This document shows, in pieces, positions 8,964 to 17,586 of a stretch of 64,000 nt of DNA. This DNA is from JAJCYL01 sp965206015 (GTDB taxonomy: Bacteria; Bacteroidota; Bacteroidia; Cytophagales; Cyclobacteriaceae). The translations under genes were made by a program, and so were the position numbers. Each line of letters begins with the position of its first letter. Positions within the stretch are counted from its first letter, which is position 1. The DNA lies in assembly GCA_965206015.1 (NCBI GenBank), contig CBDBIW010000015.1:124001-188000 (forward strand). Direction: 5' to 3'. The notes beneath the pieces are model-generated. The model worked only from the letters and a program-made list of their open reading frames with translations. It was not told the origin of the DNA and did not search any database.

Positions 8964-9472
8964 AATTCTGACTGGGCTGAATGTGAGTTCAAAGAAAACT
9001 AAAATGTGGTTTAAAACACGTCTATTTGTTTATTATACACAGAGGAAATCAATTGGTTACTTTTCTTTAGATCTGGGGAGATTCAATGGGATAAATGGGC
9101 AATTTTCTTTGGACGATGTTGTTTTGTTGGATTTATCCAGTATTCATAGAGGCACACAATCGAAAAGAATAGCTGATAAAGAGATTTTATATCCAACAGG
9201 CTATCGATAACACCAAAAACAGTAACAACCCGGAAGCAGGAATTTAAGCAAAGATGTTATGTGGTATGTCCAGAATGAACACCAGGGTTCTGAGGGTTAC
9301 CCTGATGAGTCAAAAAAACAGTTGGGGGATTGGATTGATAGCAGTTGCGTTAGTTTTTCGGTTCAGGTAAAACGTGACTGGAGGAAAGTTTGGGGTCAAA
9401 TGATGAATCGAGTGGGGTAAGGAAACTGTTAAAAAGAATGGGGTTATTACACATGCAAGCTGCTAACAAGCA
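8964..9472. other. Non-coding stretch before an IS3 remnant
   Basis: About 500 bp between tpiA and a recognisable transposase fragment. The short open frames here do not look like genes. Text around 9260-9420 may be the more decayed 5' part of the same IS3-type element, but I cannot identify it with confidence. Confidence 0.4.
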
Positions 9473-9785
9473 TTAGAGTAGACAATGGGCCGGAATTTAT
9501 CTCCCACAGATTGAAAACTGGTGTAATCAAAAACAGATTCATCTTGCTTTTATTCAACCAGGCAAGCCAGCACAAAACACCAATATCGAACGGTTCAACA
9601 GAATCTTTCGGGAAGCTATTCTTGATGTCTGCTGGTTGGATGACTTGGAGCCATTGCGATTAATTATTGAAAAATGGAGATGGGATTATAACCATCATCA
9701 CCCGCATAGCTCACATTTAATAGAAGTAGCGAAAGGAAAAATAAGACATAGAAAAACAAAGCCTATTGAAAAAAGTTTCATTTAG
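9473..9785 (+). pseudogene. IS3-family transposase (OrfB) remnant
   Basis: Two frames carry the integrase-core C-terminal half. The first gives RVDNGPEFIS. After a one-base shift near 9510 the second gives WCNQKQIHLAFIQPGKPAQN, then ERFNRIFREAILDV and WRWDYNHHHPHSS. DNGPEF contains a catalytic Asp and the later ERFNR segment the catalytic Glu of the DDE family. Only about 100 of roughly 280 residues remain and no terminal inverted repeats are evident. This is a dead insertion sequence. Confidence 0.8.
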
Positions 9786-9893
9786 AGTGGTCCGGTAATG
9801 GGTAAGGCTAAATCCTTCCAAAGGGATGATTCAGCAGGCAGAGTTTAATTTACACTACCTTCAAATTAGGACTATGTGGTTCTTTTTAGATAT

Positions 9894-10619
9894 CTAGAGA
9901 CTCATCATATCCTTGAATCTTGCTGCCTGACGCCTGCTCACCTCCACTTTCTCGCCGCCTTTTAACTGAACCATCAATCCTCCATTGAACCAGGGTTCAA
10001 TTGTTTCTACCCAACTTAGATTAATGATGTGTTTTCTTGAAGCTCTGAAAAATGATCTGTCGTCCAACCTCTCGTCCAAAGCATTGAGAGATTTATGAAT
10101 CATCGGTTTGAAGTTATCGAAGTACACCTTGATATAATTTCCATCAGATTCAAATAATCTAATGTTTGACAATCTAACGAACCAACATTTATCTCCATCC
10201 TTCACAAAAACCTGATCGTTTCCAGTCAGTTTAGACTCATCTGATAACCCGTCTGAGTCATGCGCCTCTTCAGCAGCACTGGCAATTTTGTTAATACTCT
10301 CCGCCAGTCTCTCCGGCTGAATAGGTTTAAGGAGATAGTCCAGAGCATTGAAATCAAATGCTTTTAATGCGAATTCATCATAAGCGGTGGTAAAAATTAC
10401 TTTGGGTACCTTATCAAGGCTTTCCAGAAGTTCAAATCCTGTTTTACCTGGCATTTGAATATCCAAGAAAATTAAGTCTGGAAGAAAGGAGTTGATTTTT
10501 TCGAAGGCATCATCTGCATCAACAGCTTCTCCAATGATTTCAATCTCATCAAAACTGCTTAGCAGATTGGTTAATTCCTTTCTTGCTAGGCGTTCGTCAT
10601 CAATAATTAATGTTCTCAT
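9894..10619 (-). CDS. LytTR-family response regulator
   Basis: A 241-residue regulator. The N-terminal receiver domain shows the acidic pocket IIDDERLARKEL, the phospho-acceptor region LIFLDIQMPGKTGFELL and the conserved Lys in LLKPIQPERL. The C-terminal LytTR DNA-binding domain has FFRASRKHIINLSWVE and VEVSRRQAARFKD. It lies 12 bp downstream of a LytS-like kinase gene on the same strand, so they form a cognate two-component system. Genes controlled are not readable here; such pairs usually bind direct repeats in promoters. Confidence 0.93.
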   Translation of the reverse strand: MRTLIIDDERLARKELTNLLSSFDEIEIIGEAVDADDAFEKINSFLPDLIFLDIQMPGKTGFELLESLDKVPKVIFTTAYDEFALKAFDFNALDYLLKPIQPERLAESINKIASAAEEAHDSDGLSDESKLTGNDQVFVKDGDKCWFVRLSNIRLFESDGNYIKVYFDNFKPMIHKSLNALDERLDDRSFFRASRKHIINLSWVETIEPWFNGGLMVQLKGGEKVEVSRRQAARFKDMMSL

Positions 10620-10631
10620 TTATCAATAGTT

Positions 10632-11672
10632 TCATTTAATCTGATTAACATTATCATCAGAATTAGGTACGTATTCTGGTATCCTAATTTCAGTCAAAAC
10701 GGTATTTTTATCTTCATTGTCAATATAAAAAGTTGCCGAATCCCCATAGATCAACTTGAGTCTTTTTCGAGTATTGTCCAATCCATATCCCATCGTTTTG
10801 GTCTTACCATTCAAGTACCTTCCACTATTTCTAATGCGAATAATGAACATCGAGTCAGCAACATCTGTTGAAAGTTCAATCTTACCTCCCTTTTTAAGGT
10901 TGGAAACACCATGTTTTATTCCATTTTCCACAAGGGTTTGAATCATCATCGGAGGCACCTTGTACATTTCTGAACTTGGGTGAATTTGGAGGTCAGTTTT
11001 CAATCTCTCCTCAAACCGAATTGTCTCAAGTGCAAGATAATCTTTAACAGTCCTAATTTCATCATTAAAATCCACCAACCGCTTTTTGTCTAATGCAAGC
11101 GAGTTCCTGAGAATATTAGATAGTTGGGTAATTGCATCCTTTGATTTGACAGGATTTTCATCTACCAGTGCTCTGATACTATTAAGCGCATTAAATATGA
11201 AATGCGGGTTCAGTTGAGATTTCAGGTTATTCAATTCAATTTCATTCATGGTTGCCTCATACTGAAGTGACTTTCTATAGCTTTCGAAATAATGAAACAT
11301 GAAGTAAATCAAAACCCACAAAAAGTAAACAATCATAGAAAAGATTATGAGTGCTACTAAATCCGTGGTCTGTCTCGATGAAATTCCGGTAACAAGAATA
11401 TAATTGATTGTACTGTTAGTAAAACTTAAGATGGTGGTGGACACAAGGAGCCTCGGCAGGAGCTTATTCCAAGACAGACTGAACCAATCCCTACGTTTAA
11501 TATGAAGTCGTAAAAGGTGTGTTGAGAACATATAAAAGCCCACCTGGAAAATTTCGCCAATTAATAAGCTCCGGGTAATTGTTCTTGTATAACTAAATGT
11601 AACAAGGTTGACAATCCCATAAAGAGACCAACCCCCAATTTGGCATATCCAATATAGTTTTTGCTTATTCAA
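10632..11672 (-). CDS. Sensor histidine kinase, LytS/YehU type
   Basis: A 346-residue membrane kinase. The N-terminal 150 residues hold about four hydrophobic segments with little periplasmic sequence. The His-kinase domain shows the phospho-acceptor motif LNPHFIFNALNSIRALVDEN, and the ATP-binding part has MMIQTLVENGIKHGV and the glycine-rich MGYGLDNTRKRL. It precedes the LytTR regulator by 12 bp, its obvious partner. With no large extracytoplasmic domain, the signal is probably sensed in or near the membrane (inference). Confidence 0.93.
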   Translation of the reverse strand: MNKQKLYWICQIGGWSLYGIVNLVTFSYTRTITRSLLIGEIFQVGFYMFSTHLLRLHIKRRDWFSLSWNKLLPRLLVSTTILSFTNSTINYILVTGISSRQTTDLVALIIFSMIVYFLWVLIYFMFHYFESYRKSLQYEATMNEIELNNLKSQLNPHFIFNALNSIRALVDENPVKSKDAITQLSNILRNSLALDKKRLVDFNDEIRTVKDYLALETIRFEERLKTDLQIHPSSEMYKVPPMMIQTLVENGIKHGVSNLKKGGKIELSTDVADSMFIIRIRNSGRYLNGKTKTMGYGLDNTRKRLKLIYGDSATFYIDNEDKNTVLTEIRIPEYVPNSDDNVNQIK

Positions 11673-12150
11673 TTTGTTAAAATTACTTTCTCTGAGATTT
11701 CTAATATGAGAACCGAAACTTTCCTTTATAACTTACCGAAACTTTCCTTTATAACTTTAGAAGTAATCATTCTGGACAATTTTTGTCTACAAAGACAGAA
11801 ACGATTTTTATGTAAAAGAAGAAATCCTGTGCAAAAAACCAAAAGATCTGAGATGTTGCCTTAACCAAAAAAAATAAGTAGGATAGTTTCTTTAATTGAT
11901 CAAAATCTGAAGAAGCTTCTTTAACTACAGGAGTACTAATGCATCAGTTGAATCTTTACAATGCTAAAATCAAAGCCTTTAGAAGTATAAGAAATGTAGA
12001 ATTTTCCTTTCAAATTAGCCAATTTTCAAATTAACCAATATTTATATCTAAAATTGTAATCCCTTCAGATACGAATCACGCTAAGAAACCGATCTTCGCA
12101 CAAAATTTATGATTTTCGCACAAAAAGAATGAGAGTGGGGTGAAACACTA
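11673..12150. other. Intergenic region upstream of the two-component operon
   Basis: About 480 bp without a credible gene. It should contain the promoter of the histidine-kinase gene. The only notable sequence is a 23-bp tandem repeat (listed separately) about 40-85 bp from the kinase start, and AT-rich DNA beyond it. Confidence 0.5.
11712..11757. repeat. 23-bp perfect tandem repeat upstream of the histidine kinase
   Basis: The unit starting ACCGAAACTTTCC at 11712-11734 is repeated exactly at 11735-11757. It ends about 85 bp from the kinase start codon. LytTR regulators bind pairs of direct repeats, so these could be autoregulatory sites, but a simple slippage duplication is equally possible. 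Confidence 0.6.
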
Positions 12151-12178
12151 AAATAAAAAAGCTTCAAATTTGAAGCTT
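12151..12178 (-). terminator. Rho-independent terminator of tRNA-Lys
   Basis: A perfect 20-bp palindrome (AAGCTTCAAATTTGAAGCTT, 12159-12178) is followed on the minus strand by a T-rich run (complement of the A-run at 12151-12160). It lies about 20 bp downstream of the tRNA-Lys gene on the same strand, so it most likely ends that transcript. Confidence 0.75.
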
Positions 12179-12196
12179 AATTGATGTTTTTTTAAG

Positions 12197-12269
12197 TGAG
12201 CCGACTGGGGCTCGAACCCAGGACCCTTTCCTTAAAAGGGAAATGCTCTACCAACTGAGCTATCGGCTC
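12197..12269 (-). tRNA. tRNA-Lys (anticodon TTT)
   Basis: The minus strand folds into a complete 73-nt cloverleaf without an encoded CCA. The acceptor stem is GAGCCGA/TCGGCTC with discriminator A, the D-arm contains GCTCAGTTGGTAGAGC, the anticodon loop is CTTTTAA between TTTCC and GGAAA, and the T-arm holds GGTTCGA. The anticodon TTT reads lysine codons. Confidence 0.97.
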
Positions 12270-12378
12270 TCACTATGTGGAATAATGTAAAAGCTTCGTT
12301 TAAGCTTCTGATTTTGTGTGAACAAAACTCATGATTTACTAACTAAATGTATAACAGACACTTAGTCAGTAGTATACC

Positions 12379-12420
12379 CACCTTAAAAGGGCGTTGCTCT
12401 ACCAGTTGAGCTAGCCAGTC
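12379..12420 (-). pseudogene. Truncated tRNA-Lys (5' half only)
   Basis: The minus strand reads GACTGGCTAGCTCAACTGG, then TAGAGCAACGCCCTTTTAAG: acceptor 5' strand, D-arm and an anticodon loop with TTTT. Sequence similarity stops just after the anticodon stem and no T-arm or acceptor 3' strand follows. It is a broken second tRNA-Lys about 110 bp upstream of the intact one. The acceptor sequence differs from its neighbour (GACTGGC versus GAGCCGA), so it is not a simple copy. Confidence 0.75.
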
Positions 12421-12498
12421 ATTTTTCCAATGTGAACAGGAAAACTTAGTGTTTAATCATTCGTTCTCTTAAATTTGGAAGCGCAAAGTTAGGTGGCC

Positions 12499-13242
12499 AT
12501 GAGTAAAATCCAAAACTCCAATTTGGTTTTTAAGACAAGTATGTTCGTCTTGTTATTGACAAGTAGCATTACCGGCTTTGGGTCGGATTCAAAGACGCAA
12601 TTAAGCAACGCTGACTCTCTTTTTGAAGTAAAAAAATATACGGAGTCATTTGAAGTTTACAGTACGGTTCTTCAGCAAGGAGACTATACCCCTAGTATGC
12701 TGTTGAAAATGGCATTCATAAAAGAAGGGTTAGGTGATTTTAGTGGGGCATTGTATTTTCTTAATCAATACTATAATCAAACGTTCAATAAAAAGACATT
12801 GGCAAAGATTGAAGAAATAGCCCAAGAAAATCAGCTGGCTGGTTATGAGTTCGATGATTCAGATTTTTTTATTAACATCTATAGCCAATACCAATTACAG
12901 GTATTGGGGTTGATTATTGCATGTTCTTTGTTACTTTTTGGATTGATTATTCATCAAAAAAGGAAGACCGGTCGTAGACCATTGGTGCTTGGAATCAGCT
13001 ATATCTTCACACTAGTTTTGCTTTTTTACCTACTCAATATTGGAATATCCTTGAATAAAGGTATTATCACTGATCCTCAGACTTATCTGATGACGGGACC
13101 ATCCGGAGGAGCAGATGTCATGGGGATTATTGAAAAGGGACACCGTGTAGATGTCATTGGCACTGAAGGGGTCTGGGTAAAAATTCGTTGGGAAAACCAA
13201 GAAGTTTACATTCGTGACAGTAAGATCAGGGCTTTGAGTTAG
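12499..13242 (+). CDS. Membrane protein with TPR-like and bacterial SH3 domains
   Basis: About 247 residues. A signal or anchor helix (about residues 15-30) precedes a helical region resembling tetratricopeptide repeats (LSNADSLFEVKKYTESFEVY and MAFIKEGLGDFSGALYFLNQ). Two transmembrane helices follow (LGLIIACSLLLFGLII and ISYIFTLVLLFYLLNIGI). The C-terminus is SH3-like (MTGPSGGADVMGIIEKGHRV, then WVKIRWENQEVYIRDSKI). This resembles BatE-like proteins of Bacteroidota, but no BatA-D genes are nearby, so the role is open. The ATG at 12499 is preferred to a GTG six bases earlier. Confidence 0.7.
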   Translation: MSKIQNSNLVFKTSMFVLLLTSSITGFGSDSKTQLSNADSLFEVKKYTESFEVYSTVLQQGDYTPSMLLKMAFIKEGLGDFSGALYFLNQYYNQTFNKKTLAKIEEIAQENQLAGYEFDDSDFFINIYSQYQLQVLGLIIACSLLLFGLIIHQKRKTGRRPLVLGISYIFTLVLLFYLLNIGISLNKGIITDPQTYLMTGPSGGADVMGIIEKGHRVDVIGTEGVWVKIRWENQEVYIRDSKIRALS

Positions 13243-13615
13243 TCCAACAATTTCGCTTTGATTGAATAGTATTTATATTTAAACAAGCTGGAATGGATTA
13301 ACAAAAAGATAATGTTATTAATAGTGGGTCTTATGTTAGAATCCAATTTTAAGATTCACGCTACTCCACGTCAGGATTTCAATCCAATTAATTTCTTCGT
13401 AGAATTAAATTTGAATCCAAGATGGAATACGCTGGACCATTTGTCAAGGCTTGAGGTAAGATCACCGCGATAGGCATTTGCACTTACTCCAATAGCAATG
13501 GGTTATGATTTTTGACCATTAAGTTGTGAGCCACCAAAACAATTAATATTACCGAAACTATTTTTCCCATTAGTCCTGTTAACCTACAAAGAAAGGGCTT
13601 AGCTGTTATAATCGG
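13243..13615. other. Intergenic region, possibly gene debris
   Basis: About 370 bp between convergent genes. A short + frame at 13314-13475 begins MLLIVGLMLESNFKIHATP and looks like a fragment rather than a gene. No RNA gene or clear terminator was seen. Confidence 0.4.
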
Positions 13616-14500
13616 TCAACGATTTACCAGGTAAATACCTCCCAGGATTATGCTAATTCCTATATAGTGCATTAAAAAAAGGGACTCACCATCAAGTACA
13701 CCCCATCCAATAGCTACCACAGGTATAATGTAAGTTACTGTACTGGTGAAGATAGGAGTCGTTATTTGCACAAGTTTATTGAACATGATTAAAGCAACTG
13801 CTGTGCTCATTATTCCTAATAAAACTATGTAAAAAGTTGCTAGCCAAAAATCAGGAACCACATTTATTTTAGCCGAATAACCTGTAAAGAGAAACAAATA
13901 AATGAGCGCAAATGGACCTGCTAATAAAACCGAGACAGATGTTATAACTGTGGCTTTTAAATGCCCCATATAGTTTTTAACAATGTTGAGATTTATCCCG
14001 TAGAGTATTGTTGCGGCAATAGCATATAAGGCGTAGTAGTTGATTTTATCAAAACTTCCATCTGAACCTGATAGCATTAGCATTATGGACCCAATGAAAC
14101 CAAGTGCGACTCCGGCTACATGATGCCATTTCATTATGTGTCTGAAGAATATTACACCAAATAGTAGAACCCAAAGTGGGGTTAGCGCATTAAATACTCC
14201 AGTTAATGAACTGTCAAGTTTGGTTTGCGCTGCTGCAAAGAGGAAAGCAGGAATAAAAATACTAATCATGCCAATTATGAATAGTATTTTCCAGTCCTTC
14301 CTTGAAATCTTGTTTACATTTTTTACAGCAACTGGAGATAGAAAAATAGAAGCTGCAACAATCCTTAAGGCCCCTACTTCTCCTGAGGTTAGTACCAATA
14401 GCCCTTTTTTAATTAAGATAAAAGATGTTCCCCAAATTAATGACAGCACTATCATGAGTGACCAAGCCAAAATATCTGGCTTATTAGTATTCTCAATCAT
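13616..14500 (-). CDS. EamA-family (drug/metabolite transporter) permease
   Basis: A 294-residue inner-membrane protein with about ten hydrophobic helices arranged as two EamA repeats. The N-terminal repeat starts LSLIWGTSFILIKKGLLV and includes LTPLWVLLFGVIFF; the second repeat has TSTVTYIIPVVAIGWGVLDG. Members export or import amino acids, nucleosides or drugs; the substrate cannot be read. It overlaps the stop of dusB by one base on the same strand, so both are probably one transcript. Confidence 0.88.
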   Translation of the reverse strand: MIENTNKPDILAWSLMIVLSLIWGTSFILIKKGLLVLTSGEVGALRIVAASIFLSPVAVKNVNKISRKDWKILFIIGMISIFIPAFLFAAAQTKLDSSLTGVFNALTPLWVLLFGVIFFRHIMKWHHVAGVALGFIGSIMLMLSGSDGSFDKINYYALYAIAATILYGINLNIVKNYMGHLKATVITSVSVLLAGPFALIYLFLFTGYSAKINVVPDFWLATFYIVLLGIMSTAVALIMFNKLVQITTPIFTSTVTYIIPVVAIGWGVLDGESLFLMHYIGISIILGGIYLVNR

Positions 14501-15498
14501 TAAGCAGGAATGAGACTGTTGTATTCGAATTGATTTTCAATCTCGGCTAAGATATTTTTGGTATCCTCATAATCGTCACTGGTAACCAATCTTGTCCGAT
14601 ACTGTTTGAAAGCCGGAAGACCCCGGAAGTAATTGGTATAGTGGCGTTTCATCTCATTAATTCCTTTACGTTCTCCTTTCCATTGGACGGAGAATTCAAG
14701 ATGCTTTAGAGTTACCCTTATGCGTTCCGCCAAATCTGGCGGGGGTAAATGTTCGCCGGTGGCTAAATAGTGTTTAATTTCAGAAAATATCCAAGGATAC
14801 CCAATTGATGCTCTACCAATCATCATACCATCAACACCAAATTTTTGACGATATTCTAATGCTTTTTCAGGGCTATCAATATCACCATTTCCAAATATTG
14901 GAATTTGAATTTCCGGGTGATTTTTTACTTCAGCGATTAAATTCCAGTTCGCTTCGCCTTTATACATTTGCTTTCTGGTGCGACCATGGATGGTTAGTGC
15001 CTTGATTCCGACATCTTGAAGTCGTTGAGCAACCTCTACAATTTTGACAGTATCATCATCCCAACCCAATCTTGTTTTTACAGTTACTGGTTTGTCGACC
15101 CTTTTTACAATTTCTGCGGTCATTTGTTGCATCTTGGGTAGATTCAGTAATATACCAGCTCCGGCTCCTTTGCAGGCTACCTTCTTCACAGGACACCCAT
15201 AATTGATATCAACAATTTCCGGACTAGCAGCCTCGGCAATTGCCGCAGCTTCACGCATAGATTCAATCTTATCACCGAATATCTGAATGCCTATAGGTCG
15301 CTCATAATCGTAAATGTCCAATTTCTCTACACTCTTGGCTGCGTCACGGATGAGTCCTTCTGAAGAGATAAATTCGGTGTACATCAAATCCACTCCTTGT
15401 TCCTTACATGCTGCACGAAATGGAGGATCACTGACATCCTCCATCGGAGCCAGTAAAAGTGGGAAATCACCCAGTTCCATGTCAGCTATTTTGACCAA
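14500..15498 (-). CDS. dusB: tRNA-dihydrouridine synthase, DusB type
   Basis: A 332-residue flavoenzyme reducing uridine in the D-loop of tRNA. Motifs in order are LLLAPMEDVSDPPFR (FMN binding), DINYGCPVKKVACKGAGA with the catalytic Cys, KTRLGWDDD, LTIHGRTRKQMYKG and GRASIGYPWIF. I keep the TTG at 15498, which gives MVKIADMELGDFP like other family N-termini; an ATG at 15480 would shorten it by six residues. It is divergent from the CPBP protease gene, with a gap of only about 30 bp. Confidence 0.93.
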   Translation of the reverse strand: MVKIADMELGDFPLLLAPMEDVSDPPFRAACKEQGVDLMYTEFISSEGLIRDAAKSVEKLDIYDYERPIGIQIFGDKIESMREAAAIAEAASPEIVDINYGCPVKKVACKGAGAGILLNLPKMQQMTAEIVKRVDKPVTVKTRLGWDDDTVKIVEVAQRLQDVGIKALTIHGRTRKQMYKGEANWNLIAEVKNHPEIQIPIFGNGDIDSPEKALEYRQKFGVDGMMIGRASIGYPWIFSEIKHYLATGEHLPPPDLAERIRVTLKHLEFSVQWKGERKGINEMKRHYTNYFRGLPAFKQYRTRLVTSDDYEDTKNILAEIENQFEYNSLIPA

Positions 15499-15527
15499 TT
15501 TGCAATCCCGGATTTAGCCGTAAATTT

Positions 15528-16478
15528 ATGCCAAATATGGAGAATAACCATTCGGTCACCTCTTCTGAGATCCGCAGCCCGCTGTTGTCTTTTTTCATCA
15601 TTATAGTCTTTGCATTTGCAGGATTGTTTATTGGCAATTTCATTGGCCTAATCGCTATTCTACCATTTTATGATTTCGATCTGGCACTAACGACTAACTT
15701 TATTGCCAATCCTATGGCTGATGACTCAGGGCGATTTCCACTATTAATAGTACAAGGAGTTAGTTCAATATGCTCTTTTATAATTTCCCCATTGTTGTAT
15801 ATCCATTATTACGATAGACAGAACAGCTCGAGTTATACCAGAATGGCAACTCCGCTCTTGCCGTCCATTCTACTAACTATTTTACTCACACAGGCTTTCA
15901 TGTTTGTGAATACTCCGATTATTGAATGGAATATGGGTATAAAGTTTCCTGACTTTCTGAGTCACTTAGAAACTATTGCCCAGCAACAGGAGCAATACCT
16001 TAAAGAGATCACGGAATATGTAACTCATTTCGACAGTATATTTCAACTTCTTTTAGGCCTGCTGGTTATAGCAGTAATTCCAGGAATTGGAGAAGAGCTT
16101 TTATTCAGGGGATTAATTCAGGGAAAATTATCGGCAATATTCAAAAATCCACATATAGCGATCTGGGTTGCAGCATTTTTATTTGCTCTTTTTCATTTTC
16201 AGTTTTATGGACTGGTTCCCAGAATGCTCTTGGGAGCGTTATTTGGATATCTATATTGGTGGTCTGGTAGTTTGGTCTTGGCTATGGTTGCTCACTTTTT
16301 CAATAATGGATTCACATTGGTCATGGTCTATTTGTATCAACAAGATATGATCAACTTTGATATTGATGGCACCTCGGAAATATCTTCCTTGACTATAGTA
16401 TTTTTCACTTTATTGTTTGGGTCGTTGGTCTGTTATTTCTTTAAGTTTATTAAACACCAGTCCCAACAGGATGGATAA
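15528..16478 (+). CDS. CPBP-family intramembrane metalloprotease
   Basis: A 316-residue polytopic membrane protein. The Abi/CPBP signature is complete: IGEELLFRGLIQGKL with the paired Glu, then FALFHFQFYG and VAHFFNNGFTLV supplying the His and Asn/His residues. Members are Rce1-like proteases or are linked to bacteriocin self-immunity and protein maturation; this one sits with housekeeping genes, so no specific role is implied. Two in-frame ATG codons (15528 and 15537) are possible starts. Confidence 0.88.
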   Translation: MPNMENNHSVTSSEIRSPLLSFFIIIVFAFAGLFIGNFIGLIAILPFYDFDLALTTNFIANPMADDSGRFPLLIVQGVSSICSFIISPLLYIHYYDRQNSSSYTRMATPLLPSILLTILLTQAFMFVNTPIIEWNMGIKFPDFLSHLETIAQQQEQYLKEITEYVTHFDSIFQLLLGLLVIAVIPGIGEELLFRGLIQGKLSAIFKNPHIAIWVAAFLFALFHFQFYGLVPRMLLGALFGYLYWWSGSLVLAMVAHFFNNGFTLVMVYLYQQDMINFDIDGTSEISSLTIVFFTLLFGSLVCYFFKFIKHQSQQDG

Positions 16479-16488
16479 CTGACAAAAA

Positions 16489-16677
16489 GTGTATGATGAT
16501 AATTCAGAACATCGTGCTTCCATTGTGAAAGCGATTTTAGAAGACAACTACTTAAATCCTGTTTTGATAAACAAGAAAGATGCTAGTTACCAATTGGGTT
16601 CATTTGAAGTACATGTAGCACCGGACAATGTGATGAAAGCATTAAAAATAATTCAAGACGATATTGATTTTAAGTAA
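16489..16677 (+). CDS. DUF2007 small protein with an apparent nonsense codon near its start
   Basis: A 62-residue frame from a GTG at 16489 (VYDDNSEHRASIVKAILEDN, then VLINKKDASYQLGSFEVHVA) matches the DUF2007 'signal-transducing' family. Upstream in the same frame, an ATG at 16471 reads M-D-N-stop-Q-K-V-Y. Relatives usually read M-x-N-W-x-K-V, so the TGA at 16480-16482 sits where TGG (Trp) is expected. The protein may restart at the GTG, or the gene may be damaged. The 3' end overlaps cdsA by 14 bp. Confidence 0.7.
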   Translation: MYDDNSEHRASIVKAILEDNYLNPVLINKKDASYQLGSFEVHVAPDNVMKALKIIQDDIDFK

Positions 16678-17488
16678 ATACAATAACCTTACCCAGAGAG
16701 CAATAACAGCACTGATAGGAACAATGGTTGTCGTTGGGTCCATTTTATGGGGGCCCTGGAGTTATTTTGTAGTATTCTTATTTCTGGCCATTTGTACCCA
16801 GATTGAATTTTATAACCTCGTCAAAGCACATGGAATAGTACCGCTAAAATATTTGGGCACTTTTTCGGGGACTCTGATATTTACTCTGACCTTTTTAATT
16901 GAACAACAGATACTGGATCAAAACTGGTATTTCGCCATATTTCCACTGGTCTCAATTATTTATTTTATAAAGCTTTATAAGAAAAACGAGACACGTCCAT
17001 TTACGAACATTGCTTTCACCTTTTTAGGAATAATTTATGTTGCCATTCCCTTTTCGTTAATCAATGTAATTGCCTTTAATGATGGTCCCTACAACTTTGA
17101 GCCCATTGTGGGCATGTTATTTCTACTTTGGGCCAGTGATACGGGGGCCTATTTTGCGGGTACTGCATTTGGGAAAACTAAACTTTTTGAACGTGTATCT
17201 CCAAAGAAATCGTGGGAAGGGAGTCTGGGAGGAGCGGCATTATCTCTCGGTTTCGCCTATGTCTTCTCAATTTACTTTACGGATATTCTCCTTAGTGAAT
17301 GGCTAATAATATCCGGGATAATTGTGATAACCGGTACATATGGCGATTTGGTAGAATCTCTGTTTAAACGAACACTAGAAATTAAGGACTCCGGGCAGGT
17401 ATTAGTTGGGCATGGCGGATTTTTGGACAGATTTGATGGACTACTCCTCTCTGTACCTTTTATACTGATGTTTCTTAAAATTCTTTGA
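16664..17488 (+). CDS. cdsA: Phosphatidate cytidylyltransferase
   Basis: Makes CDP-diacylglycerol from phosphatidate and CTP in the inner membrane, the branch point of phospholipid synthesis. The protein has 274 residues with about eight hydrophobic helices. The family signature is complete: SPKKSWEGSLGG mid-protein and GDLVESLFKRTLEIKDSG followed by GHGGFLDRFDGLL. It starts with TTG inside the DUF2007 gene. The psd gene two positions downstream belongs to the same pathway. Confidence 0.95.
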   Translation: MILSKYNNLTQRAITALIGTMVVVGSILWGPWSYFVVFLFLAICTQIEFYNLVKAHGIVPLKYLGTFSGTLIFTLTFLIEQQILDQNWYFAIFPLVSIIYFIKLYKKNETRPFTNIAFTFLGIIYVAIPFSLINVIAFNDGPYNFEPIVGMLFLLWASDTGAYFAGTAFGKTKLFERVSPKKSWEGSLGGAALSLGFAYVFSIYFTDILLSEWLIISGIIVITGTYGDLVESLFKRTLEIKDSGQVLVGHGGFLDRFDGLLLSVPFILMFLKIL

Positions 17489-17533
17489 TCAGACAAGCAT
17501 CAAGATTCTTAGCAATAGAAATAAAACTCTTAT

Positions 17534-17541
17534 TAACTTTG
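17534..17541 (+). promoter_or_regulatory. Probable -7 promoter element upstream of gdhA
   Basis: TAACTTTG matches the Bacteroidota -7 consensus TAnnTTTG and lies 45 bp before the gdhA ATG. A convincing TTG at -33 is not visible, so this is a partial match. Confidence 0.45.
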
Positions 17542-17586
17542 CACACCCAACATTTACAACAACATTAACTTCACAATTCATTTCTT

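Noticed and set aside
9178..9210. 110-residue + frame ending at 9210 opposite the tpiA start
   Set aside because: It mostly reads antisense to the tpiA 5' end and then into non-coding DNA; no family features.
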